The position numbers and the translations under genes are program-made. Shown here piece by piece: positions 1 to 7,149 of a stretch of DNA of 17,978 nucleotides. Origin of the DNA: Terrisporobacter othiniensis (GTDB taxonomy: Bacteria; Bacillota; Clostridia; Peptostreptococcales; Peptostreptococcaceae); contig NZ_JWHR01000144.1 of NCBI RefSeq assembly GCF_000808015.1, positions 1-17,978 of the forward strand, given 5' to 3'. The number at the start of each line of letters is the position of its first letter. Positions within the stretch are counted from its first letter, which is position 1. Below the pieces are notes generated by a model. That model ran no database searches and was not told the DNA's origin. It worked only from the letters and a program-made list of their open reading frames with translations.

Positions 1-242
1 AAATAGTTTCTACTGCCTATATTTGATTTTATATAATCAATATCCATTTTAGATAATTTATTGTTTAATTTAAGAACTTCAATTTGTCTTTTTATTTCAA
101 CTCCAAATGTTTCACTTAACTTTTTTATTTTTTTCTCATTTCTTTTATCTAAAATATCTTGACCTAACATGTATACTACACAACATAATATGATATATAT
201 AAAGAAACTAAGAATAGTATATATTCTAATTACTTCTTGCAT
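1..242 (-). CDS. Membrane-anchored protein of unknown function, 3' end beyond window edge
   Basis: The frame opens with ATG at 242-240 and stays open for 80 codons to the window edge, so only the N-terminus is visible. A single hydrophobic segment at about residues 7-27 (IYTILSFFIYIILCCVVYML) is followed by a Lys/Glu-rich, probably helical or coiled-coil cytoplasmic stretch (about 30-75). The start lies inside the upstream gene: the two frames overlap by 17 bases (226-242), and GGGTGAG about 5 bases before the ATG serves as ribosome binding site, which supports translational coupling and membership of the CotH/VTC/DUF4956 operon. I do not recognise the family from this fragment; genes in this operon position in other Clostridia sometimes encode HEAT-repeat or glycosyltransferase-like proteins, but nothing here proves that. 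Confidence 0.7.
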   Translation of the reverse strand, partial: MQEVIRIYTILSFFIYIILCCVVYMLGQDILDKRNEKKIKKLSETFGVEIKRQIEVLKLNNKLSKMDIDYIKSNIGSRNY

Positions 243-2304
243 TTAACTCACCCTTAATAATGTCATATGATTTTTTCAACCTTTGGTGGTACTCTGGTAT
301 AATCCATGACTTTAATCTAAATTTAGAACTTTCTAATTTTGTTTTTATAGATTCATTTTCTTTTATTGTAGCACCTACATTGATTTTATTAATAATCATA
401 GGTCTTGCCCCATAATACTTATATATATCATCCATTATTTGTTTTGTAGATGGATCCATAAAGTTTAATAATGCCCATGGTACTCTAATTTCTACATAGT
501 CATCTCCTATATAAAAATCAGAAGCTGAATTATAGTCTTTATTTGATGGATTTGAGTTTCCATGTAATAGCTTACCAGTTTCAAGTTTTATACTATCCAC
601 TACTTTATCTAAGTCTTCTACATACATTCTAGGTCTACTTTCAATATAAATTGGTGAGAATTCATCCATATCTGGCTTAACAGAAATCAAATCAGGTCTT
701 ATTTGATTTTCTTTTTTATTTTCATTAAAACTAAAGTAATTATAATACTCATGTATAAGTACTTTAGCATTTTTCCTATCTTTTATCTCAATAATAAAAT
801 CAACTGGATTTTCAAAATTTAAGTTTAATTGAGAGCTTTTTGTTGAACCAGAGTTTGGAGTTATATCTAAGTCTATATATATATCTTGTTTATCTAAATT
901 TATAGTATTTTTTGACTTTAGCATAAAATATAAATACTTTTCATCACTTTTCATAGACAAGCTCATATTATCGTTTTTATTAATAACATCTTTGTCTTTC
1001 CATTCACTTATATTATTATCTGGATATGATTCACTTTTTTCTTTACCTGGATCAAAAGCAACTAGACCAAAGTTTTGGCTATAATCTTGTGCATCACTCC
1101 AAAGGGGAGCTCTATCAAGTATTTTTGATTCTTTAGTATTCCATGATGTTCTATACCAACTATCTTGTAACTCAAATATAAAGCTTCCAGCTAGTTTTGC
1201 ATTGTTTATTGCATCATATGCATTAACTAAAGCTTTACCTTGTTCTTCTTCATTTATATATCCTTTATTAGTGTCTATATTAAAGTCACCACTATTTCTC
1301 GAAGATGGAACTCCATATTCACCAATTATTATAGGCATTTTATGCATCTTTTTTAATTTATTAAGGTATCCTTCTAAATTATTTTGATATTCCTTAATAT
1401 TTGTATATGACGGATATAAACTATATGAAGCAAATATACCTGTTTTTAATTTACGCTTTGCCTTTATATTATTTGGGTTTAAATAGTCACTAATAGAATC
1501 TTCTTCATTTTGATTAGATTTATTTAGTTTTTCATAGTTTTTTGACGACCCTATAAATCCAATAAGTCTTTGATCTTTATATTGTTTATACTCATATTTA
1601 ACTAAATAATCAGCAGTTTTTGCCATATAACTTTCAAATGACGATGCATCTTTATTTGTATAAAAATACGTTCCATTATAGCTTTTTTTGTTATTTATTA
1701 ATTCAGTATATATTAAATCACGACTAGCAAATTCAACCCCTAGTGTATAACCAAGTAAATAATTTGAAATATCTGCTTTGTAATATTGATTTTCTATAGC
1801 TTTACTTGAAGTAAGTTCATTTCCATGAATCGAGTCAACAACTAGTTCTATGTTATTTTTAAACTTTTCTTCTAACTCTTCACTTTGAATATCTTCACCA
1901 TTTTTCAAATCAATTTCATCAAAATATATACCTTGTATAATATATATTGGTTCTTCTCTATCTTTGTTGAACTTTTCTAACGCAATGTAAAAATCAGATT
2001 CCATTATATCTGGTAGCTTTATACAATTAGCTCCCATATTATCTATTATTGTTAGCCAATTTAAATATTCTTTCTCTGTTACTTTTTTTTCATTTGGAAA
2101 ATTACCAGGCTTATTAGAATCTAAGTTAACTCCAACAATATCAAGCTTTTGCCATTTCTTATCTATAGCTATATTAATTTCCTCTTTATTTGTCTTAACA
2201 AAATAAGTATCATTTTGGGCTGTTATTTTATTTGCAATAATATCACCTAAAAATCCTAATGCCAAAATAAATACTAGGGTAGCAGCCACTAAAAACTTTT
2301 TCAT
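226..2304 (-). CDS. Membrane-anchored glycoside hydrolase-like (TIM-barrel) protein with C-terminal beta domain
   Basis: 692 residues. An uncleaved signal anchor (about residues 4-24) puts the body outside the membrane. Residues 50-420 look like a clan GH-A type barrel: an opening strand IVGVNLDSNKPGNFP (56-70), IIQGIYFDE (122-130), LGVE (188-191), IIIGEYGVPSSR (325-336), FELQDSWYRTSW (377-388) and NFGLVAFDPG (411-420). E191 and E329 sit where acid/base and nucleophile glutamates are expected, but this is inferred from motif order only. Residues about 430-690 look like a beta-rich, possibly carbohydrate-binding (DOMON/CBM9-like) region with DIYIDLDITPNSGS (474-487). It starts 12 bases after the CotH stop with AGGGGGA as ribosome binding site, so it belongs to the same operon. 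A natural role would be trimming or transferring the polymer the operon makes or modifies; the substrate is unknown. Confidence 0.75.
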   Translation of the reverse strand: MKKFLVAATLVFILALGFLGDIIANKITAQNDTYFVKTNKEEINIAIDKKWQKLDIVGVNLDSNKPGNFPNEKKVTEKEYLNWLTIIDNMGANCIKLPDIMESDFYIALEKFNKDREEPIYIIQGIYFDEIDLKNGEDIQSEELEEKFKNNIELVVDSIHGNELTSSKAIENQYYKADISNYLLGYTLGVEFASRDLIYTELINNKKSYNGTYFYTNKDASSFESYMAKTADYLVKYEYKQYKDQRLIGFIGSSKNYEKLNKSNQNEEDSISDYLNPNNIKAKRKLKTGIFASYSLYPSYTNIKEYQNNLEGYLNKLKKMHKMPIIIGEYGVPSSRNSGDFNIDTNKGYINEEEQGKALVNAYDAINNAKLAGSFIFELQDSWYRTSWNTKESKILDRAPLWSDAQDYSQNFGLVAFDPGKEKSESYPDNNISEWKDKDVINKNDNMSLSMKSDEKYLYFMLKSKNTINLDKQDIYIDLDITPNSGSTKSSQLNLNFENPVDFIIEIKDRKNAKVLIHEYYNYFSFNENKKENQIRPDLISVKPDMDEFSPIYIESRPRMYVEDLDKVVDSIKLETGKLLHGNSNPSNKDYNSASDFYIGDDYVEIRVPWALLNFMDPSTKQIMDDIYKYYGARPMIINKINVGATIKENESIKTKLESSKFRLKSWIIPEYHQRLKKSYDIIKGELNARSN

Positions 2305-2316
2305 TTTATCTTCCCC

Positions 2317-3822
2317 CTATTTAGCCCATTTTTTCAAACTATCAATATTTGAGTCCATCCACTTACCTCTATTTACTATGAAGTTTTTCATTAAACTTAT
2401 TTCTTCTTCATATGAAGTGGCCATTTTATCCGTATTCTTTAATAAGTGTTTGTGTTCCTCTAAATATTTTATATATATATCTAAATCAGCAGAATAATTA
2501 TCTGTTATATCTCCGCTCTCTTCAAATACCTTCGCTTGATTACTAATCTCAATTGGCCATCTATCAAAGTTACGCTTTGATGAAGTACCTAGTAATTTCA
2601 CAGTTTCATCAATAAAGTTAGTTAAATACTCATCACTTAAATATGTTTTTCTAAGTTCCTTATATCTTTCAACTACTTTATTGGCAAAATTGATATCCAT
2701 CATTAATCTATCAAACCAAGGTTTATGAATCATAGTAAACTCTGTATAATCATATACTTGTCCATCTTTATTTAAAGAATTTCCTAACGATTCATTAAAG
2801 TCCCATACAGGACCTGCTTTCATCTTTTCTTCATAGTCTTTATATACATAGGTACTTAACATACCTGCATCTGTATTTTTGAAAAATTCATTTATAATAT
2901 AGTAGTCTACAAAAGTATCTACATCTATATATTTACTATATCCTTCAGTAGGATGATTAAATTTATCAGAATAAAGTACTCTTTCAACTTTACTAACTTC
3001 ATCTACAATATAATTATATTTTTCTGGTGTTAAGTCTTTTTTAGGATAAGCTACGTTTAAACCATAAAAATATTCATGTGTTTCTTTTCCATAACTATTA
3101 ATAGGAATGTCATCTTTCTTTTGTCTGTCTTTTGCTAATATAAAGCTAGTTTCACTTATATTGTCTATAGTTTTAGTAATATCAACCCTTTTATCATCTC
3201 TTTTAATTTTTTCAACTAAAGTATACACACCTCTATAATTATTTTCACTCAGTTCTTTATTACCATCCTCTACCATAATAACTTCACAAAACTTTACTCG
3301 TGGTGCATATTCCATAATTTTACTTGCTGTATTTAAAGCTATATAATTTCTCATAAGGGATTTATCTAAAAATGGACCATTTAATACCCATTCAGATTCT
3401 TTTGGCATACCAAGTAAACTAACATCTTTATCTTCACCTTTACCATTAATAAGTTCAAGGCTAAATTGCTTTTTAGGATATTTAGTAGAACTATTTCCTC
3501 TTATTTTAATATTTACTTTACTTGTAACTTTTGGCTTATCATCTAATGTATTTACGACATCTTTATTATCGTATACTTGTAAATTCCCTGATATTTCTTG
3601 ATTTCTAGATACTTGCTGTCCTAATGTATCTATTAATAATACGGGTAAATTAAAACTAGTATCATTTAAATTATTTTCATATATTTGAAAAGCTTGTATC
3701 TTTTGATTTTTCTTATCTTCTTTTTTAACCTTATATTCTAAATCATTTAAATAAGTGGCTGTGACTACAGCTAATACAATAAATCCTATAGCCATTACTA
3801 CTTTTAATATATCTTTTTTCAT
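2317..3822 (-). CDS. CotH-like protein kinase, membrane anchored
   Basis: 501 residues from the ATG at 3822. A GTG nine bases further up (3831) extends the frame, but it overlaps the Shine-Dalgarno AGGTG (3829-3833), which is correctly spaced for the ATG, so I prefer 3822. An N-terminal hydrophobic segment (about 8-25) anchors the protein with the body outside. Numbering here is from the GTG form: CotH family motifs are IRGNSSTKYPKKQF (110-123), YRGVYTLVEKIKRD (199-212), INEFFKNTDAG (313-323) and AGPVWDFNESLGN (339-351). CotH proteins are atypical kinases, best known for phosphorylating spore-coat proteins in Bacillus. In the metal-binding WDxD motif the second Asp is Asn here (WDFN). Upstream lies DUF4956, whose TAG ends at 3832; downstream is the glycosidase-like gene. 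The family call is firm; a spore-coat role is not shown. Confidence 0.88.
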   Translation of the reverse strand: MKKDILKVVMAIGFIVLAVVTATYLNDLEYKVKKEDKKNQKIQAFQIYENNLNDTSFNLPVLLIDTLGQQVSRNQEISGNLQVYDNKDVVNTLDDKPKVTSKVNIKIRGNSSTKYPKKQFSLELINGKGEDKDVSLLGMPKESEWVLNGPFLDKSLMRNYIALNTASKIMEYAPRVKFCEVIMVEDGNKELSENNYRGVYTLVEKIKRDDKRVDITKTIDNISETSFILAKDRQKKDDIPINSYGKETHEYFYGLNVAYPKKDLTPEKYNYIVDEVSKVERVLYSDKFNHPTEGYSKYIDVDTFVDYYIINEFFKNTDAGMLSTYVYKDYEEKMKAGPVWDFNESLGNSLNKDGQVYDYTEFTMIHKPWFDRLMMDINFANKVVERYKELRKTYLSDEYLTNFIDETVKLLGTSSKRNFDRWPIEISNQAKVFEESGDITDNYSADLDIYIKYLEEHKHLLKNTDKMATSYEEEISLMKNFIVNRGKWMDSNIDSLKKWAK

Positions 3823-3828
3823 AGTTTT

Positions 3829-3833
3829 CACCT
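3829..3833 (-). promoter_or_regulatory. Ribosome binding site that decides the CotH start
   Basis: AGGTG on the minus strand lies 6 bases before ATG 3822-3820. The alternative GTG start at 3831-3829 is part of this very motif and has only AGGA about 3 bases in front, which is too close to work well. This favours the shorter 501-residue protein. Confidence 0.6.
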
Positions 3834-4500
3834 ATCCTATTGTTTCTCCATTTTGAGCTACAATATTAACAGCATTTACACCTTCTATACTGTATAAGTC
3901 TGACACTATGTTTTTATCTTCATTATTTTTTATTTTTATTTGATATATAATTTCCATATTAGTCCCAACTGAGTTTTTAGCTCTTAATTGACTTCCCTTA
4001 AATGAGTTGAATACACATCTCATTATATCTTCTTCCTTATCTCTATTTCCTCTTATTATTAAAATATATCTATCTTCTTTTCCAAATCCACTGAAACTAA
4101 ACATAGATAATACCCCTAGTAAGAATAATGATCCAATTGCTGCTACCATATAATTTCCTGTACCTACACTTAGACCTACACCTATACTCCAAAATATATA
4201 AGCTGTGTCTCTTGGATCTTTAATTGCTGTTCTAAAACGAACTATAGACAATGCACCGACCATCCCTAAAGATAGTGCTATATCACTACCTATAACAATC
4301 ATAACCATAGTTGTTACAAGTGTTAACATAACTAATGAAACATTGAATTTTCTATTATACATAACTCCGCTAAATGTTATTTTATAAGTTAAAAATATAA
4401 CCATAGATAACATTAAAGCTACTATCATTACTTCTAATGCTCCAAACACTGTTACTCCTCCACTTGGGTTAGCTAAATATTTATATAATGTCTCTTTCAT
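3832..4500 (-). CDS. DUF4956 family integral membrane protein
   Basis: 222 residues. Hydrophobic segments lie at about 20-41, 54-72, 75-88 and 101-136, followed by a soluble C-terminal domain (about 140-222) with a beta-alpha-beta look (RYILIIRGN; NMEIIYQIKI; VNAVNIV). The stretch LSLGMVGALSIVRFRTAIKD (77-96) and the following DPRDTAYIFW with a Gly-rich helix GVGLSVGTG are the hallmark of DUF4956. The biochemical role of the family is unknown; it recurs beside VTC-domain and CotH genes, as here, which suggests a membrane partner, perhaps a channel or scaffold, for the VTC protein. The start has AGGAG in the 11-base gap after the VTC stop. The call rests on the conserved signature, not on a search. 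Confidence 0.85.
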   Translation of the reverse strand: MKETLYKYLANPSGGVTVFGALEVMIVALMLSMVIFLTYKITFSGVMYNRKFNVSLVMLTLVTTMVMIVIGSDIALSLGMVGALSIVRFRTAIKDPRDTAYIFWSIGVGLSVGTGNYMVAAIGSLFLLGVLSMFSFSGFGKEDRYILIIRGNRDKEEDIMRCVFNSFKGSQLRAKNSVGTNMEIIYQIKIKNNEDKNIVSDLYSIEGVNAVNIVAQNGETIG

Positions 4501-4511
4501 TTGTTACTCCT

Positions 4512-5204
4512 TTATAATATGTAGTTTTCATAAAATCTTCTTCCGCTACAATACTTACTTAGTGAACGATTAGTTGTGTCTAAATCTGTTAATGCTTGTG
4601 AAATCCAGCAAAATAACTCACCATCAAATTTAACTTCAAGTAATGCGTTATAATATTCAAATATAGGCGTCATCATTATATCTTCACTAAACATATCAAA
4701 TTCAAATTCATTTGATCTTATATCACTATCTAATGTAACTCGAATATTATTTTCGTTATGAATATATGCACGCCTATTATAATCCACAAGTACAACCGGT
4801 TGATATTGTCCAATAGTCATAATGTTGTATGCAGATTGGCAAGTTTGATTATCGTATTTTAGTAGTACACTATATTCTTTATTAATAAGTTTTATTGCAT
4901 CTTCTTTACTTATTGTTGCTGTTTCTTTAATTTGGTTAATATTAATCTTTCTCTTTATCTCAAGTTTAACTTTTTCTGTTTTGGTGTCATAGATTCTAAG
5001 CCGAATTTTTTTACGCACTTCTTCTCCACCAGTTTTAGCATAGTAATCATCATTATTAATACTATCAAAATATAAGCTTCTAATAGTGTATCCATATTCC
5101 TTATTATTAGGGTCTGGACTAAGTACAGACTTAAACATTTCATTTACTTTATAATAGTCCATTTCTCCAATTGGATACTTTAATTCTCTTCTTGTTACTA
5201 TCAT
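4512..5204 (-). CDS. VTC-domain (polyphosphate polymerase-like) protein
   Basis: 230 residues, soluble. The VTC domain of the triphosphate-tunnel fold is visible from end to end: RRELKYPI (5-12), YTIRSLYFDS (39-48), VRKKIRLRIY (63-72), VKLEIKRK (79-86), VLVDYNRRAY (138-147), IRVTLDSDI (154-162) and ALLEVKFDG (187-195). The charged pairs K9, R68/R70, E82/K84, R145, R155 and E190/K192 are those expected to line the tunnel that holds phosphate chains and divalent metal. In yeast Vtc4 this domain makes polyphosphate from ATP; the bacterial products have not been settled, so polymerase activity here is an inference. It is the first gene of the operon, with a strong AGGAGGTG ribosome binding site, and lacks the SPX domain of the yeast enzyme, as usual for bacteria. 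Confidence 0.87.
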   Translation of the reverse strand: MIVTRRELKYPIGEMDYYKVNEMFKSVLSPDPNNKEYGYTIRSLYFDSINNDDYYAKTGGEEVRKKIRLRIYDTKTEKVKLEIKRKININQIKETATISKEDAIKLINKEYSVLLKYDNQTCQSAYNIMTIGQYQPVVLVDYNRRAYIHNENNIRVTLDSDIRSNEFEFDMFSEDIMMTPIFEYYNALLEVKFDGELFCWISQALTDLDTTNRSLSKYCSGRRFYENYIL

Positions 5205-5226
5205 TTCACACCTCCTCTAAGGTAAC

Positions 5227-5232
5227 ATTATA
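5227..5232 (-). promoter_or_regulatory. Candidate -10 box for the VTC/DUF4956/CotH operon
   Basis: TATAAT on the minus strand, 22 bases before the VTC start codon. Transcription would begin near 5220, giving a leader of about 15 bases that starts at the Shine-Dalgarno sequence. There is no good TTGACA at the matching distance (AGACAA is the best), so the assignment is weak and an alternative sigma factor is possible. Confidence 0.3.
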
Positions 5233-5480
5233 CATTATCTTGTCATTTTTTGTCTTATGATTTTTAAAATATATATGTTTTAAATAAGAAAATTCAATAT
5301 GCATAAATTTTATATATAAATCTTCAAGAAACAAAAAATAATAAAGATTATTATTTAGTTTACTGACATATATTTACATAATTGCTCAAAGGTACCATTT
5401 ATTACTTTTTATATTCATTGCTATTGCTTTATTTCACAAGATATTAGCTAATTTAAATGAAATATAAAATCCTATAAAAA
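5233..5480. other. Intergenic region without recognisable gene
   Basis: With the flanking promoter candidate and terminator this makes a gene-free gap of about 330 bases. It is very AT-rich and contains no open frame with a ribosome binding site, no clear relic and no riboswitch-like fold that I can recognise on either strand. As the presumed promoter region of a five-gene operon it may hold regulatory sites. Confidence 0.5.
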
Positions 5481-5520
5481 AATACCAATAATGAGTTTGA
5501 TTAAACTCATTATTGGTATT
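5481..5520 (-). terminator. Rho-independent terminator of the SH3-MucBP gene
   Basis: A perfect 18-bp inverted repeat (5481-5498 with 5503-5520, 4-base loop) is followed on the minus strand by a seven-T run. It begins 12 bases after the stop codon at 5532 and separates this gene from the VTC operon. Confidence 0.9.
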
Positions 5521-5531
5521 GTAATTGTTAT

Positions 5532-6866
5532 TTATTTTATAAACTCTTTTACACTATTAAAATCATGTAGTGTGAATTCTAATTTATCGTATTCATATGT
5601 ATTATATATATCTATCCAGTCTTGTTTTAATCTATCAACTCCAACATAATAATATGTTGTACTTGTATCTACACCATAATCTGCATCTATCTTTTTAGTT
5701 TCAGCAGCTGTAGAAATTTTCTTATTATACTTCTTTGCAAGTTCTATTTCTTCCTTTATAAATTTCACAGGTGCTTTTATATTATAATTCATTACAATAG
5801 TTTTATCAGAGTTTTCTATTATTATCTCCGAGTTAACTTGTTCTAACCAAAACGGTATAACCATTATCATTTCGACACCTACAGTTTTTGCATGTTCATA
5901 TGCTTTCTTTATTGTATTTGCATATTCTTCTTGTGACCAATTTCCATCCCCTAAAACCCAGGGTTCAACATCAAATACTATACCTTTTACTTTGCTTTCA
6001 CTTCCTACAGTATCATTATAATTTTTAACTCTATCTATTTTTTTTATAAATTCTTCTGGTTTATTGTACCAAGAAGCATCTCCTGTTAAGTCATATACAC
6101 TTACTTTTTTATTAACTTTTAAATCTGTAACAAATTCCTTAGTTTCTGACAAACTTAATCTAAGTATATTTGCTTGATATATTTCATTTAGTTGTAATTT
6201 ATCTATCCAATAATAAGTATCTTCCCTCATAGATTTAGCACATTGAGTATTTTCCCATGAGAATATCCCTTTATTTGCAAAATACTCAATTGATGGCTCA
6301 TTTGTTTCTTCATTTTTATTATATAAGAATTGAATTACTTTATTAGGATTTGATTCTGTTATTGTTATACTTTGAGTTTTATCTCCATCTAGAGTATATC
6401 CATCTATATCCTTTGCTGTATAACTATAAGTTTTTAATTCAAGGTTTTCTAAATAATCTGCAGATAATATTTCTTCTTTAGTTAATGAGTCTAAATATTT
6501 AACTGTTATAGTTCCTGTTTTTATAGATTCTTCAACTTTTATTTTTTCTAGATCTGATAATTTAACATATCCTATATTTTCTTTATAGTTTATTTTAGCC
6601 CACCCATTAGATATATTATAAACGTTTACAATATCTCCTCTTCTAAGTGTTCCTAATTTATAACTTTTAGTAGATGGTGATTTTCTAACTGTTGTTTTAC
6701 TTACTATTACCTTATACTCATTAGCTAATCCTTCCAAATTGATAGTTTGATTTAAAATATATTTATTAGATTCAGCATTAACCTCATTTTCTAATCCAGT
6801 ATTAAATCCTCCCCAAATAAGTGTTCCTATTAATATTGATGATATAATTTTTTTTGTACTTTTCAT
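5532..6866 (-). CDS. Secreted SH3 - MucBP - (beta/alpha)-barrel surface protein
   Basis: 444 residues. A signal peptide (about 1-31, ending VNAES) is followed by a bacterial SH3 domain (about 50-108: YKVIVSKTTVRKSP, LRRGDIVNVY, GWAKINYKENIGYVKLSDL), a MucBP-like repeat (about 118-184: ITVKYLD, DGYTLDGDKTQSITI, VIQFLYNK) and a C-terminal domain (about 195-444) that reads as a TIM barrel. In the last domain VKGIVFDVEPW (293-303) resembles the DxE/DxxE active-site strand of GH18-like and related barrels, with VEMIMVIPFW (331-340), TIVMNYNI (356-363) and KISTAAET (383-390) as later strands. It likely binds cell wall through SH3 and acts on a glycan; no sortase motif is seen at the C-terminus. AAGGAG precedes the start; the gene appears to be transcribed alone. 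Domain calls SH3 and MucBP are fairly firm, the barrel's enzyme activity is inferred. Confidence 0.78.
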   Translation of the reverse strand: MKSTKKIISSILIGTLIWGGFNTGLENEVNAESNKYILNQTINLEGLANEYKVIVSKTTVRKSPSTKSYKLGTLRRGDIVNVYNISNGWAKINYKENIGYVKLSDLEKIKVEESIKTGTITVKYLDSLTKEEILSADYLENLELKTYSYTAKDIDGYTLDGDKTQSITITESNPNKVIQFLYNKNEETNEPSIEYFANKGIFSWENTQCAKSMREDTYYWIDKLQLNEIYQANILRLSLSETKEFVTDLKVNKKVSVYDLTGDASWYNKPEEFIKKIDRVKNYNDTVGSESKVKGIVFDVEPWVLGDGNWSQEEYANTIKKAYEHAKTVGVEMIMVIPFWLEQVNSEIIIENSDKTIVMNYNIKAPVKFIKEEIELAKKYNKKISTAAETKKIDADYGVDTSTTYYYVGVDRLKQDWIDIYNTYEYDKLEFTLHDFNSVKEFIK

Positions 6867-6910
6867 GAAAGTCTCCTTATCTTAATATACATTTTCATTC
6901 ATAATACTAC

Positions 6911-6946
6911 ATATCTTTTCCATAATTCATATCTTTTCCATAATTC
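6911..6946. repeat. Perfect 18-bp tandem duplication upstream of the SH3-MucBP gene
   Basis: ATATCTTTTCCATAATTC occurs twice head to tail (6911-6928 and 6929-6946). It lies 45-80 bases before the start codon of the SH3-MucBP-barrel gene, where a promoter or operator would be. Confidence 0.9.
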
Positions 6947-7093
6947 AATATTTTGTTTCTATTTATTACCTTTTTATATTATTTCTATATTTAAGTACAT
7001 CTATTTTTTAATCCCATTGACTAATACTTTATTAATAAAATAACTCGCTGTACTAGTTAAATTTTTCAATAATAAAACTCAAACAAATAGAAA

Positions 7094-7126
7094 TCCCATA
7101 ACTCCATTAATCTGGGAATTATGGGA
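7094..7126 (-). terminator. Terminator of the Eis-MATE unit
   Basis: A 12-bp stem (TCCCATAACTCC 7094-7105 with GGAATTATGGGA 7115-7126, one G-U pair) is followed by a T-rich tail on the minus strand, 24 bases after the MATE stop codon. Confidence 0.75.
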
Positions 7127-7149
7127 CTTTAATTTTATCATCATTTTTC

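Noticed and set aside
1202..1387. Plus-strand open frames inside the minus-strand genes (for example 1202-1387, 4205-4387, 9039-9257, 10250-10468, 14173-14373, 17294-17524)
   Set aside because: All are antisense to clearly coding genes, without ribosome binding sites or recognisable products.
5233..5480. Riboswitch or regulatory RNA before the VTC operon
   Set aside because: No conserved aptamer core recognised, and the likely transcript start is too close to the gene to leave room for one.
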